Shown piece by piece: positions 43,090-52,478 of a stretch of DNA of 64,000 nucleotides. Position 1 is the stretch's first letter. Every line of letters begins with the position of its first letter. The notes below the pieces were generated by a model. It did no database searches, was not told where the DNA came from, and was given only the letters and a program-made list of their open reading frames with translations. Both the position numbers and the translations under genes were made by a program. The DNA is from Zopfochytrium polystomum. Taxonomy: Eukaryota; Chytridiomycota; Chytridiomycetes; Chytridiales; Chytridiaceae. The stretch spans positions 282,909-346,908 of the forward strand of contig JAIVFJ010000050.1 of assembly GCA_025765615.1 (NCBI GenBank), written 5' to 3'.

Positions 43090-44739
43090 TTAAATACGCC
43101 ACTTAACCCTTCCTGCGATCGCATCTCTTCCCGCCGCGCTCCGCCGCCACATCCGCACAAGCCCCTGCACCTCCCTCCGCACCTCCTGCGCCAACGCGCG
43201 TCCGTCACACGCAAGTCCCGCCGTCGCCGCCGAAGCGTTCGCAAGAAGGTACTGCACCTCCTCCCCCCACAGCTCTGCAACCACCGTACTCTCGCTGCGC
43301 GCCTGAATTGCTGCATCCGCTGCCGATCCCGTCGAAAGCGGCGAAGTCGCGTGCACCCGCAACGCGTGTCGGAGGAGTCGCAGCGACTTTAGGAGAGCGG
43401 TGAGGACAGCTGCAGGGAGGCGTGGCACGGGCGTGGAGGTTTGTGGCGTCAAAGTGTCGGGCTTGACAAAGAATGTGCCTTCGCCACCTACAGTCGCGCT
43501 CGGCAGCGTCGGTGATGGGGTCGAGGGTCCAGATGTCACCGCGGAAGGTGGAAGTGCAGACTCCCACCCCGGCGAAGGGTGCACGGGTGGGTGCAGCGCC
43601 GCGACGAGCAGGTCAACGACGACGCCTGCGCCGCCGGTGGGTGAGATCCAAGGTTCCAGTGCGGCGTCAAAGGTGCGGGAGACTGTATCGTCGAGGCGCG
43701 ACAGGGCATACAGCTCGTAAAGGAGCGTCGTTGCCTCGACGGCGGCAGGCCGGTATGCAGCGTGGAGGGTCGCCAGCCAAGGAGGCGGCTGGTGGTGATG
43801 GACATCAGTCGATGACCAGGCGAGAACCTTCAGGGGCGGGCTTCCGTGGCGCACGGGACCCGGAATTGAAATTGTGAGGCCGGCCGACGCGCCTCGCAGA
43901 CCCGGCGAAGTGCTCCGCTGATCATCAGTTTCGAGTGCCGAGTCCTCGCCGTCTTCATCCCACGGCAGCTCTAGCCGCGCCAACTCCTTAATCGGCGGTG
44001 GCGGTGGCAGCCGCAAGATCGCGTCCTTGTTCCATGTCTTGAAAGTGTAAGTCTTTCCACCACTGCTCTGCGGTGCACGTCGTTCCGAAGACTCGGCAGT
44101 GACGCCCGCCTCCCGTGCTGAAAGTCGCGCTACCAACCGTCGCTTCGCCTCTCGCTGCAAGTGCGACGCTGTTTTGCACGGCGGCCATCGCGTTACCCAC
44201 GGGTCGGAAGAGGACGGCCCTTCGGACGAGAGTAGCTCGTCGTTGCCGTGGTCGGAGAGCCCGCGGGATTCGATATCCCGAATGCGGAGCTCTGTTGCGG
44301 GGTCAGGAGTTTCTTTTGACGGGATATCTGGTCGCGGTGCAAACAATGACCGCAAAGGCGGCCCAGCTCTGCCTCTACCCACCGGAGCGCCAGCCGTTGG
44401 TCGTCCCCACGCGGCGAATGACGCTGCCGTGGCGCTTATACCTGCCTTCGTCTGGCTGCTTTGCCACGACCCCGGAACGGGTCGCACGGCGGTAGCCGCC
44501 CAAGCGCTAGGAGGCGGTGGCGGCGGCTGTTTGCTCACCGGAGAGTCGTCCTCCTCTTCCTCAGAGGAGGAATCGTTCGGCGAGTCAGTGTTCTGCGATC
44601 CAGAGTCCAGCCGCTTCGAGACGAGCTGGAGGAGGCGGCTGAGCTGCACGGATTTCGTAGTTGCGTTTTCAGTGGCAGCCGGTGGACGGTGTGTCGCTGG
44701 GCTGGTCCGAAAAAGTGACTCGATTTGAGTGCCGGCCAT
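43090..44739 (-). CDS. Large hypothetical protein, disordered N-terminal half
   Basis: Single exon, 549 residues from the ATG at 44739. Residues 1-240 are Ser/Pro/Glu-rich with an acidic run (SSSEEEEDDS) and a Pro run (PPPPPP), so probably disordered. Around 240-270 there is a conserved-looking KTYTFKTWNKDAILRLPPPP with an ELPWDEDGED acidic segment. The C-terminal part is helical and Ala/Leu-rich, ending VKWRI. No enzymatic motif, signal peptide or membrane segment. I do not recognise the family. Strong codon bias over 1.65 kb without a stop supports a real gene. Confidence 0.6.
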   Translation of the reverse strand: MAGTQIESLFRTSPATHRPPAATENATTKSVQLSRLLQLVSKRLDSGSQNTDSPNDSSSEEEEDDSPVSKQPPPPPPSAWAATAVRPVPGSWQSSQTKAGISATAASFAAWGRPTAGAPVGRGRAGPPLRSLFAPRPDIPSKETPDPATELRIRDIESRGLSDHGNDELLSSEGPSSSDPWVTRWPPCKTASHLQREAKRRLVARLSAREAGVTAESSERRAPQSSGGKTYTFKTWNKDAILRLPPPPPIKELARLELPWDEDGEDSALETDDQRSTSPGLRGASAGLTISIPGPVRHGSPPLKVLAWSSTDVHHHQPPPWLATLHAAYRPAAVEATTLLYELYALSRLDDTVSRTFDAALEPWISPTGGAGVVVDLLVAALHPPVHPSPGWESALPPSAVTSGPSTPSPTLPSATVGGEGTFFVKPDTLTPQTSTPVPRLPAAVLTALLKSLRLLRHALRVHATSPLSTGSAADAAIQARSESTVVAELWGEEVQYLLANASAATAGLACDGRALAQEVRREVQGLVRMWRRSAAGRDAIAGRVKWRI

Positions 44740-45020
44740 CAATACTTAATGTTGATTGGTGCGCATCAGTGTCGATCTTCAAACCATCCCTTTCCCACTC
44801 AGACTGACCTTTTGTCAAATCGACTAGCCTATTTACAATTTTCGCGTGAGGGATAAGGAGAGTGCACACGCGAGAACTATAATCACCTCGAAGATATCAG
44901 AAACTCCTGCTTCTCCTCCACTTGCTCAGAATCAAACAGAACAGACGACAAAGCCCGTATCGATTCAACTAGATATCTGGCGAAGCTGTTTTTAGCAACT
45001 CAAATTTGTTACTTAAAACT

Positions 45021-47275
45021 TCAAGCTAACTTGATAATACACATGCAGTTCTTCGATGCCAAAGGAGTTTTGCGCTTGACAGCAACATTCTTAATTCCAG
45101 CGAAAGAAGCGACCTCTGCATTTGAGTACCGCTGTCCGGGCGGCTTGATCTTCACAGCGACAAATGCTTTTATCAGATCGATCGCCGCTTTGATCTCGTT
45201 AAATAGAAAGTCGCAGAGGTACATAGACTATTGTGCCAAATCATTGACCCGAGGGTTAAATTGGTAAGACTATACGTCCCTCTCTGCGTGGCCACAAATA
45301 CCTCACCTTCCAAAAAGCACGCTTAACAGCGCGGTTCGTCGCGGCAACGTCTTGAAGCTGCTCGAGATGGCATTGTTTGGCTTTCAGCGCTGTGTCGAAA
45401 TGCGTCATGTCTTTGGTGCTGATTCCTCCCTCCCGCAAGAGCGACTCTTCGAGGACCGTGTACAAATCAACGTCGACAGTGTCGTATATTGCAGTGCACT
45501 GCAGTGCATTTCGCTGCGCACGACTACCGTAAGAAATGCGAAAGAAAATTTTTGATGGTTAAAGGTACCATGCAAGCCAGCGTCAGGGCGCGCTTGACGA
45601 ACAGTGGTAAGCGCCATCGAAGGTTGTTTGTCCTCAAAACGAGTGAGTCTTTATGGTATTGAGCGTCAGTTTTGGCAACAAACCCGGTACACGTGTCACT
45701 CACGTATTCTGTGATCAACATTGACAATTTGCTCGCTAAACGAGCCTTTAGGCTTGATCAACTTGTGCTCGTGGTAATCGATGATTAGGTGGGGAAACGC
45801 CTAGTTCAATGGATCCAGCGAAAATACTCAGCAATCCAATGTGCTGGACGATGCGAGATCTCACCCTGCTGAAGCCAATGTTCTTGTTCACCTTCAGTGT
45901 GAAAGTCACCACTGGTCAGTAAGTCAACCGATGTTCGTGGGTGGGGTAAGGGGTACCCACCACTTGCGCATTGACAACGTCATCTAGCGCCACGGACGCC
46001 TCGATCCCCGCGACCTTGCGGCTGAGCAGCGGCTTTGTGATGTGGATGTACCCGTCCGTAACAACCACGAAGCGGTTGTCCGCTGGATATAGTCAGAGAA
46101 GAAATGGGAACAAACTCGCCACACAATCCGCCCTCACAGCTCCCACTTCAAACACTCCGACGCGCCTGCCTCACCAAACAATCGGCTTCCCTCGTCGCTA
46201 CAGTCTGACACGTACATCGGCACCCACCCGCAGCCCATCTCTCCGTGCTGTTGCAGTGCCGACAGCGAGCCTTTCCACTCGTCCCTTTTCACCTGCCCCA
46301 GCGGCGACGACGGCGACACCGCGGATCGTCGCCGTGCAGATTCCGCGAAGCGGACACTGGATCGGCGGCGACCATTTGTGGGAGATGAGGGGGTGTTTGC
46401 CAGCCTCACGGCGGCGTGGCCGTTGCGTTGGGACGGCGACGGAGGCTCGCGACGCGTTGACAAGGACGATCGGCGGGTTGGTGGAACATGTGCGGGCGGC
46501 GATGGCGGCGGTGACGGCAGAACGGTGGTGGCACGGAAGTGGAGGGACTCTTCGCGCTCGTAGATGAGTGGGAGGATGAGGATTTTGATCTGCTCCGGGG
46601 CGAGCTGGGCGGACTCGATGAGCATTGGAATCAGGAGACGATGGAGCAGGGCAGTGCAGCAGCCTTCAGGTTCGTCACGGTGGGAAATTGCAAACCACGA
46701 AAATTCGGTGCTCAATTAATGAAAAATCAGACGTTGTCAGATAATGTAAGGTATTTTTGTCCTGTATGAGGCCAGAGGAATTCTTTGATGTCCCCATTGG
46801 GGCGCTTACCCAAGTCTGACCATGGACTCTGTGAAGCCACCGTACATTTTCTGAGTCAGCAGACGCACTTCTGGTCGGTTGAAGGCTGGAATGCCAGGTC
46901 ACCCGCGGCGGTGAAAGGGACCCAAAGTTCGGCCGCCCAAAATGAGGTCACGTGGTTCAAACTGAGTGCATTCGTCGAAGAAACCATGGGAAAGACTCTG
47001 CCAGTGGATTTGCTGTCTCTCTGGCGAAACACCGCGGAGACAACAATTCTTCCTGTCAGCCGGAGAACTGGCAGCAGCACTGCAGCGGAGGTGGTTGGTA
47101 GGCAAGACAGCCGTCGTGTTTGTTCCGCGACTGCTTTTTTTCCTGTTTGCGTGAATATGCACGTTTAGATCTGCTCGAACGCTGTTCAGCAGCACTCACC
47201 TTGAAGATTGACGATCCTTAGATACCGGACCTCGTCGAGCCCCGCAAACAAACCAACAAGACAAACTAAAAAGAC
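45021..47275 (-). CDS. Unrecognised multi-exon gene
   Basis: The 3' half is well supported (minus): 46082-45957, 45911-45865, 45800-45704, 45648-45569, 45498-45307 and 45227-45021, with all phases matching. It encodes DNRFVVVTDGYIHITKPLLS, AFPHLIIDYHEHKLIKPKGS, a hydrophobic LPLFVKRALTLACM, a helical LEESLLREGGISTKDMTHFD and a basic C-terminus ending IIKLA. Upstream exons are likely at about 47270-47200, 46995-46903 (TNALSLNHVTSFWAAELWVP) and 46870-46810 (EVRLLTQKMYGGFTESMVRL). A Ser/Pro-rich exon ending at 46138 fits less well: phases on either side of it do not match, so a splice site or a base is wrong there. I do not recognise the family. Confidence 0.5.
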
Positions 47276-47294
47276 CTCACGCTCAGCAAAGATG

Positions 47295-47623
47295 ATGGCC
47301 AAAAAAATCACCCTTTTCTTCGCCGCCGCCCTCGTCGCGCTCGCTGCGACCTCCACCTCCCCCGCCCAAGCCAATCCCATCGGTTGCATTAACTTCATAT
47401 TTGCTCGGTTCACTCTGTGTACCTTTCTTCGACAAATATGAACAGAAAAACAGACCTCTGCTGCTGCCAACTGAAGCCTAACGGACTTGGCTGCGAGTGG
47501 TTTTCGGCGGGTTCTGCCACAAATGTATATATTTTTTTCTCTTTCCTTAACTTCGCGGACATATTCACTGATTCAAGCCTTCCTCTATATCCAAAAGGAA
47601 CTTGTTGCATTTCGAGCTGGTAA
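47295..47623 (+). CDS. Small secreted Cys-rich peptide, member A
   Basis: Exons are 47295-47382, 47454-47510 and 47598-47623, giving 56 residues. The signal peptide is MAKKITLFFAAALVALAATS, with cleavage probably after AQA. The mature core is DLCCCQLKPNGLGC, then a TCC pair near the C-terminus. Intron 1 falls in phase 1 directly before the CCC core, as in the related genes at 11645 and 48640. Intron 2 (87 bases, readable through by chance) is inferred because removing it brings the final CC into register with the 48640 gene. A second ATG three bases upstream is equally possible. Donor GTTGCA is weak. Confidence 0.6.
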
Positions 47624-47994
47624 AGTCAGGCGTGACTTGGAGATCTTCGTTCTTCTTTGCTGTCCCGACTAATCTCCGGATCCTCATGTATATCGATGTC
47701 TTGCCTTTCTTGCTTTCGTTTCATTTTCTTCATTTGCTTCAATTTTTGACATTTTGCGAATAAGAATCCTTCCAAGAAAGAACATTCATTCGTCCGTTAC
47801 AATCAGAGGCTCAGTTGAAGGAGCGTGTAATCAATGGTCGCACAAAGAACAACTGCGTTCACTCGTGGAGGCACTAACGGGCCAGAAATGCAGATAAGAG
47901 CGTCCCACCGCCTTCCTTTTGCGCTCAGCTGACCAAACCGATGGCACGCGATGACGGGTCTCATAATAGAGTAGGAATTCCCGGAGATTCCGCA
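47624..47994. other. Intergenic
   Basis: No supported gene. Confidence 0.4.
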
Positions 47995-48238
47995 ATGTTT
48001 GCGGAGGCTCGCGGTCAGCTTTTTCTCTTTTCGACTCGGTCTCCATTCATTTTGGCTGCGACCATCGCTTTCTTTGAGTGAGTGTTCTTTAATTTTGAAC
48101 AGGGCCGACGGTGGAATAGATTGTCGCTGCAAAGCAGTAAAGCAGGAGTACTACTGTAGGAATAGACAATGCGGCCGAGTGTTAAAGGCGACAAACTCGA
48201 AAACCGTTACTCTCTGCAAGCGCAGGCCTACCGGATGA
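47995..48238 (+). CDS. Possible divergent Cys-rich peptide
   Basis: A hydrophobic N-terminus (LFLFSTRSPFILAATIAFFE) followed by DCRCKAVKQEYYCRNRQCGR and one more Cys. Joining the two parts needs a 25-base intron (48078-48102, GTGAGT...GAACAG), too short to be comfortable, though frames agree. It may be a decayed or divergent relative of the neighbouring peptides, or chance. Five cysteines. Confidence 0.25.
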
Positions 48239-48489
48239 CTGTTGCTGGCCAGCTCTTTATTCTCCGTCTTCACGCCCTATGAAGCGTACCTCTTCGCCCT
48301 CACTGCAACCTCCATCTCCTCTGCATGTTATACTTTCAGTCGGAGGGTACCATCGAGCCAAGAATCAATGGAGCCTCGGCTTGCATTTACCCTATGTGAA
48401 CAAGTTGCCTGTCTGCCCTCTCGCCGCATGTCTCGCGTTCGCCACCAACGACGCTGTATCGTTGCTGTCTTATCCCGCTTCAACCAGCC

Positions 48490-48526
<37 letters not shown>

Positions 48527-48639
48527 AACACAATTCAAAAGCAAAAACTGGAAAAGGCCGAAACTGAGAGTGTACTTAAAGCAGTCGTTTTTTTCTTCCG
48601 ATTTCTTTCATCCACAACAAGAAAAGCAAAACCCAAACA
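48239..48639. other. Intergenic with (AC)n
   Basis: An (AC)n run at about 48489-48520, upstream of the next peptide gene. No gene seen. Confidence 0.5.
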
Positions 48640-48883
48640 ATGTCCAAGAAGCTCAACTTCCTCGTCGCCGCACTGATGGTTGTCCTCACCGCGACAGCCA
48701 CCACCACCCAGGCGAAACCGGCCGGTAGGTCAATTTTCTTTCTCCAAAGTCGAGGGAGCACGCGCTCTCAAACGGCGTTGCTCATCATCTCGTCTTGCGC
48801 GAATCACAGACATTTGCTGCTGCGCGCCGAACGACAACGGCCTCGGTTGCAAATACTACTCGGTCAGGTGCTGCTTCTGGTGA
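48640..48883 (+). CDS. Small secreted Cys-rich peptide, member B
   Basis: Exons are 48640-48724 (85 bases) and 48810-48883, joined in phase 1 (GTAGGT donor, AATCACAG acceptor), giving 52 residues. The signal peptide is MSKKLNFLVAALMVVLTATA, ending near TTQA. The mature peptide is about 27 residues: ICCCAPNDNGLGC, then six residues, then CCFW and stop. Six cysteines in a CCC-x8-C-x6-CC pattern would allow three disulfides. It is very similar to member A 1.3 kb upstream (NGLGC shared). The best-defined member of the family. Role unknown. Confidence 0.7.
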
Positions 48884-49336
48884 GTTTGTGATTTCGACCT
48901 CGTGGCGCTCCGACCGCCTGCGTCTGTGCTCCTGGCGAGCTAGGTGTTTGGCGCGACCCTCTGAATCCCTCCGTTGGGCAGACACGCATGATCGGAATGG
49001 CGGAAACCCCGTTTCAGGAGGATGCAATGATTGTTGGCGTGGATCCAATCTTTTGTGAAAGACTTGCTTTTTGTTTCCTCATTGTTTCTCAAACATTGTG
49101 CTCCGTTTTTCGATCACCAATTCCTTTGGCTCAAAGAGTCGTTGAAACAAGACGGCAAAGACTGCGTCAAAGCGCCAAAGCATTCTTTCGTGTGGAAATC
49201 GTATTGGGTGATTTTGGATCGTCCAACAGAACAACAGTTTGTGGTCGCCAATATTTCTTTCACTCGGCATTCCCAAGCTGGTAATCAAGAAGAAAATTAC
49301 AGTATATGAAAATACATTTCCATCGCTCCAAAGAAG
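48884..49336. other. Intergenic
   Basis: A short + frame (49031-49309) has no recognisable feature. Otherwise nothing seen. Confidence 0.35.
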
Positions 49337-49408
49337 TCCTCGGTCGTCTAATGGTTAAGATTCCACCCTCTCACGGTGGCGATCGGGGTTCGATTCCCCG
49401 CCGGGGAG
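49337..49408 (+). tRNA. tRNA-Glu (CTC)
   Basis: Acceptor TCCTCGG/CCGGGGA, anticodon stem CCACC/GGTGG around CTCTCAC (anticodon CTC), T arm CGGGG-TTCGATT-CCCCG. No intron. Confidence 0.95.
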
Positions 49409-49542
49409 TTGCCAGTGCTATGGCATTAGGTTCAGCTAACTTGTACCAATTTGATTATGGCCCCATCTTGTAAATAGGGGAATTTTTTTTCAGCCCTGTG
49501 GCTGAGAGGCACTAATCATCCCTGTCCTCGAAATCTCCAAGT

Positions 49543-49739
49543 ATTACTGTGAATTTCATATACCTTGAGATTTTGAGGCAGCAAAAGTTTGGTGGAGGGC
49601 AAAAAAAAACTTTCAACTATTGGAGCAGACCACCTCAAAATGGATACGGACCACCCCTCCTAAACAAAAAACTTTTTTTTGGTCCTCCCAAAACTTTTTT
49701 CGGCCCCAAAATCTCAAGGAATATGAAATTCACTGTAGA
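49543..49739. mobile_element. MITE with 31-bp terminal inverted repeats and TA target duplication
   Basis: The left end 49545-49575 and right end 49707-49737 are inverted copies with two mismatches (core GTGAATTTCATAT...CCTTGAGATTTTG). The ends are flanked by TA on both sides, as for Tc1/mariner-type elements. Total length is about 190 bases with no coding capacity. The interior is A/T-run rich. Confidence 0.75.
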
Positions 49740-49809
49740 TGGCGGCGAAAAACCGTTTACGTCGTCGGACACCGAGGCACTTTTCTTCACATTATTGAAC
49801 CTCATCTCG

Positions 49810-51913
49810 TCACATCGTAGAAACGTCGGGCACCCCTGCTCGCCGCTCTCTCAGAGCCACGACCGCCCCAACTCCGACCACGCTGAAGCCAATCAGCGTT
49901 CTAACTCCTGCAGCAAATGCTCCGGTGAACGCCGCCACGAGCTCCTCCAGTGCCTTATCTGCACCGCCAGGCACCCGTGGCGCCACCGCAGCGTCCGTCA
50001 GCGCGGCGCGGAGGGCGACTGCTTGGGTCGGGTCCGTCACCAGGAGGGACAGGGGCGGCACGGATAGGGCGAATTGAAGTGTTGGCGACGATGTGCGGAT
50101 CGCAAGGGCGAGGACGTTGTTGATGGTTGTTCCGGCGACCGCGACGCCTATGGCGCTTCAGCGGCGTCAAAGGGATAGCGCGCGAGCAAAAAAGTGTCAA
50201 CGCAATATTCTCGCGTCACAGCAAGCCGGTGAGTGCAACAAAAAATGGTACTAACTCACCCCCCGAGCGAAATGAAAAACTGCGACAGCGCCAGCGCGAC
50301 GTCGGCATCCTCACCCTCGACGTAGTGCTGCACCGCAAGCAGACGCAGCTGCGCCCCGAGGCCGTTAGCAAGGCCTGAAAACAGCAGAATGAAAATGCGG
50401 AAGGCGAGAGACGAGCTGACTGTGAAAAAGCTGATGCCGGTCGTGAAGCCGACCGCGAGGATTGCACCGACGTATAACATGGAGAGAAAGCGACCGGTGG
50501 CTTTGAGAACATAGGACGAGCCCACGGTCCCGACGACTGTGCCGACGAGGTACGGGGTGGACTGCACGCCGGCGAGCGTGGCAGAGTATCCAAAGTTGAC
50601 CTGAAAGAAGAGGCTGAACCGTTTTGAGGGTGAGGTAAATGTCGGTGAATCGATCAGATGGAGGAACATCCAATCGTGCGCTTACGAAAGGTAGGTCAGG
50701 GTGCCGTAATACACGGCGCCAACCGCCGTAGCAAGCGCAAACAGTGCCGAAACGTTTCGGTTCAAGAACAAGGCCGGCGGCGCCATGGGCGCAGAGGCAA
50801 TGGTCGCCTCGTACCATACGAACAAGGCTGTCGCCAGCGGCACAATCGCCAAAAGCACGATCGTTTGCGTCGAGTTCCACGCCCAGGACGACCCAGCGAG
50901 CTGCAGAGGCGTGAGGAGGGCCAGGATCGCGACGAAGGCGAGGAGTGCGCCGGCGAGATCGACTTGCCGCAGATTTGCGAGGAGGGTTGGACCAAGTCGG
51001 CGATCGCTGCTGACGCATTCTGAACGTATTGCGAGCATGAGAACGCCGAGTGGGGGTAGCCCCGCGGGGAGGTTGATGTAGAAGCACCATCGCCATAGTC
51101 CCTGGTCTGAAAATGCACCGCCCACGAGCGGACCGAGAACGGCGGAAAGGCCCCAGACGCCGCTCGCAGCTCCAAGGTAGATGCCTGTTCAAAACATCCC
51201 TTAATATACTGATGCCTGGGAAATTCAACGATCGTACCCTGAAACGAAGGAGTGACGATGTCTGTCAGGATAATAATCACCACCGACAGGATGCACCCAG
51301 CACCTATCAAGAAGCGTGAGCTAAATGAAACACCGTCAGCCAGTCAGCCGGACCATCACTCACCCAGCCCCGCTACGGCCCTTCCCACGATCAGCACCTC
51401 CATCGACGGCGCCGCCCCGCAGAGCGCGGATCCGCCAAGGAACAACACTCCAGCGAGCACGACTGTCGCCCTCCTTCCCGCCGTCACGCTCAGCTTGCCC
51501 GCGAGAGCGTTCGCAACGGTCGACGTCACGAGGAACACGGAGCCCAGCCACGGCGCAAGGTCCTCGCGTCCCAGATCCTGGACGATCGCGCCGAGGGCGG
51601 CGGCGACGATCGTAGCGTCGAGGGCGGCGAGGAAGATGACGAGTGTCAGGGAAGCGTAGGTGGTCCAGAAGAGGAAAGGGGAGAGGGGGATGCGTGGGAG
51701 CTCGACGGGCGAAGGCGGTGCGGCGGCGGAAGCGGAAGCGGAAGCGTCTTGTTTGACGGGAGGTGTCGCAGGTTCCAGCAGCTTGGAAGCAGGGTCTTCA
51801 GCATCTGGCGCATCTTGCGCCGTTCGGTGGGCAGCGGCCTTATCGGCAACGAGGAACGGGGTGAAGTCACCCTTCTCCTTGTCTTTCTGGGTGCTGCTGC
51901 TGCTGGTGCTCAT
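49810..51913 (-). CDS. DHA2-type MFS multidrug transporter 1
   Basis: Five exons (minus): 51913-51364, 51303-51238, 51184-50686, 50613-50260 and 50155-49810. All phases agree, giving 604 residues and about 14 TM helices. Marks: a long Ser/Ala-rich cytosolic N-terminus; FLAALDATIVAAAL in TM1; GSVFLVTSTVANALAGKLS; VLIVGRAVAGLG; the motif C-like SAVLGPLVGG; and [14 protein letters not shown]. These proton-driven pumps export toxic compounds or secondary metabolites. The last intron uses CTGAAG/CG and restores GAIGVAVAGTTINNVL. It shares a 66-base exon with the pump at 58558-60681. Intact as read. Confidence 0.9.
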
Positions 51914-52478
51914 GAGGCGAACGAATGATGGGCCACGATTTGTGTCTTCTCCATCTCGATCCCACCCAACACGAGACCACTGGTTTCCGCCCCCAACCCG
52001 CACCGCACGCAGCAGTGTCCGAATGGACGGACCGAGCCAACGCGACATCGGGGGCCGGGGCTGCTGCCAGTACACAGCAGAGCAGCAGCAGCAGGAGGTA
52101 TGTGTCCGTGCTCATATCAGTCACTCCCTGCATACCGGCCAATAACGGCCCAATTTCAATCGACTATCAGACCGCAAACAGTGCCGATGATCCCCAAAGC
52201 CGCCGCGCCTCACGCGGCATCGTGCACGGCAATTTCTTCCTGTAGCACGTTTGGACAAGTCGTCTTTTGGTTGGCTTGTGTTTCATTCTGGAAAAAACTT
52301 ATATTGATAGAATGATTTTACAGATTACTGATGATTCTATAATAATGTATGCCTAGATATTGTAGAATGAATGTCTGAGGTTATAAAAGTTTCAGCGCCT
52401 GGCTTGATCCTCCGTTGCAGGTCCTTCAAATCGTTCCAGTCAGTTGCTGTGTGGAGGAGGAGATCGTGACAAAAAAAA
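51914..52478. other. Intergenic
   Basis: Upstream of MFS 1 and downstream of the CAP-lectin gene. A CAG/CTG-type run lies near 52070-52100. No gene seen. Confidence 0.45.

Noticed and set aside
48490..48520. Possible CRISPR or other short regular array in AC- and GACA-type repeats (also 14933 and 58261)
   Set aside because: These are simple microsatellites with no spacers between units, and the genome is eukaryotic.
49031..49309. A 92-residue + frame before tRNA-Glu
   Set aside because: No start context, no motif and no neighbouring exon; it may be a decayed gene, but nothing supports a call.
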